NCBI RefSeq assembly: GCF_005233515.1
Contig: NZ_QFZZ01000004.1
Coordinates: 62,001 to 126,000 of the forward strand
Source: Pseudomonas sp. CFBP13508
Lineage (GTDB): Bacteria; Pseudomonadota; Gammaproteobacteria; Pseudomonadales; Pseudomonadaceae
Length of the DNA: 64,000 bases
Direction of reading: 5' to 3'
The notes under the pieces: model-generated
Told to the model about the DNA's origin: nothing
Databases searched by the model: none
What the model saw: the letters and a program-made list of their open reading frames with translations, nothing else
Shown: in pieces, positions 63,928-64,000 of the stretch
How the letters are laid out: every line of letters starts with the position of its first letter
Position numbering within the stretch: the stretch's first letter is position 1
Translations under genes and position numbers: made by a program

Positions 63928-64000
63928 ATGCAGACGTTGGATGAAGGGGTGGTTGCTGCACCGGTAAAAAGATCGGTGTTGCGTCTGCTGTTGCTGCCAC
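63928..64000 (+). CDS. Start of a gene cut by the window edge
   Basis: Only 24 codons are visible (MQTLDEGVVAAPVKRSVLRL, then Leu-rich). A hydrophilic start running into a hydrophobic stretch suggests a membrane protein, perhaps an exporter, but the family cannot be named. GGAAGG precedes the ATG. It is divergent from the LysR gene, 113 bases away. Confidence 0.6.
   Translation, partial: MQTLDEGVVAAPVKRSVLRLLLLP

Overview
The window looks like chromosomal DNA of a Pseudomonas of the fluorescens group. Three things point there: GC-rich coding with many ATGA/GTGA-type overlaps, dense REP pairs of the GTGGGAGCGAGCC...GGCTCGCTCCCAC type between genes, and typical Pseudomonas families (DusA, FecIRA, CopABCD, DUF6124, several chemoreceptors). 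The species call is inference.

Region 1 (1-24.8 kb) is an exopolysaccharide island between a partial transaldolase gene and dusA. A divergent secreted glycoside hydrolase precedes wzb (tyrosine phosphatase), wzc (co-polymerase/tyrosine kinase), a GT4 glycosyltransferase, a pyruvyltransferase-family protein, a flippase, a likely Wzy polymerase, an acyltransferase and an SGNH hydrolase. Next come galU with a stand-alone phosphomannomutase C-terminal domain, galE, a YjbE-like secreted peptide, a Wza-type export lipoprotein and YjbF/YjbG/YjbH. WcaJ, the priming transferase, follows on the other strand. Two winged-helix regulators with unrecognisable receiver domains and UppP (lipid carrier recycling) complete the set. 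Together they encode precursor supply, priming, assembly, modification, flipping, polymerisation and export of one polymer. The layout mixes colanic-acid-type (Wzb/Wzc/WcaJ) and YjbEFGH/group-4-capsule parts.

Region 2 (24.8-37.3 kb) is accessory. Two orphan type VI secretion cassettes (PAAR, effector, immunity) lie about 7 kb apart. One carries a peptidoglycan amidase, the other a Ser-Asp-His lipase-like enzyme. Between them are a DUF6124 gene with a structured leader resembling C4 antisense RNA, a PheC-like periplasmic protein, the copper operon copABCD with a likely CopR box, and a secreted RNase T2.

Region 3 (37.3-64 kb) is metabolism and signalling: LysR/HAD/class II aldolase, a membrane diguanylate cyclase, the ferric citrate system fecI-fecR-fecA, an MFS transporter, a DapF-fold protein with both catalytic Cys replaced by Ser, codBA, queD, a patatin, a PepSY-PepSY-response regulator-kinase operon, two chemoreceptors, a Na+/H+ antiporter-family transporter, and a LysR gene divergent from a truncated gene at the right edge. 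REP pairs occupy most intergenic gaps here. I saw no rRNA, tRNA, CRISPR array or insertion sequence.
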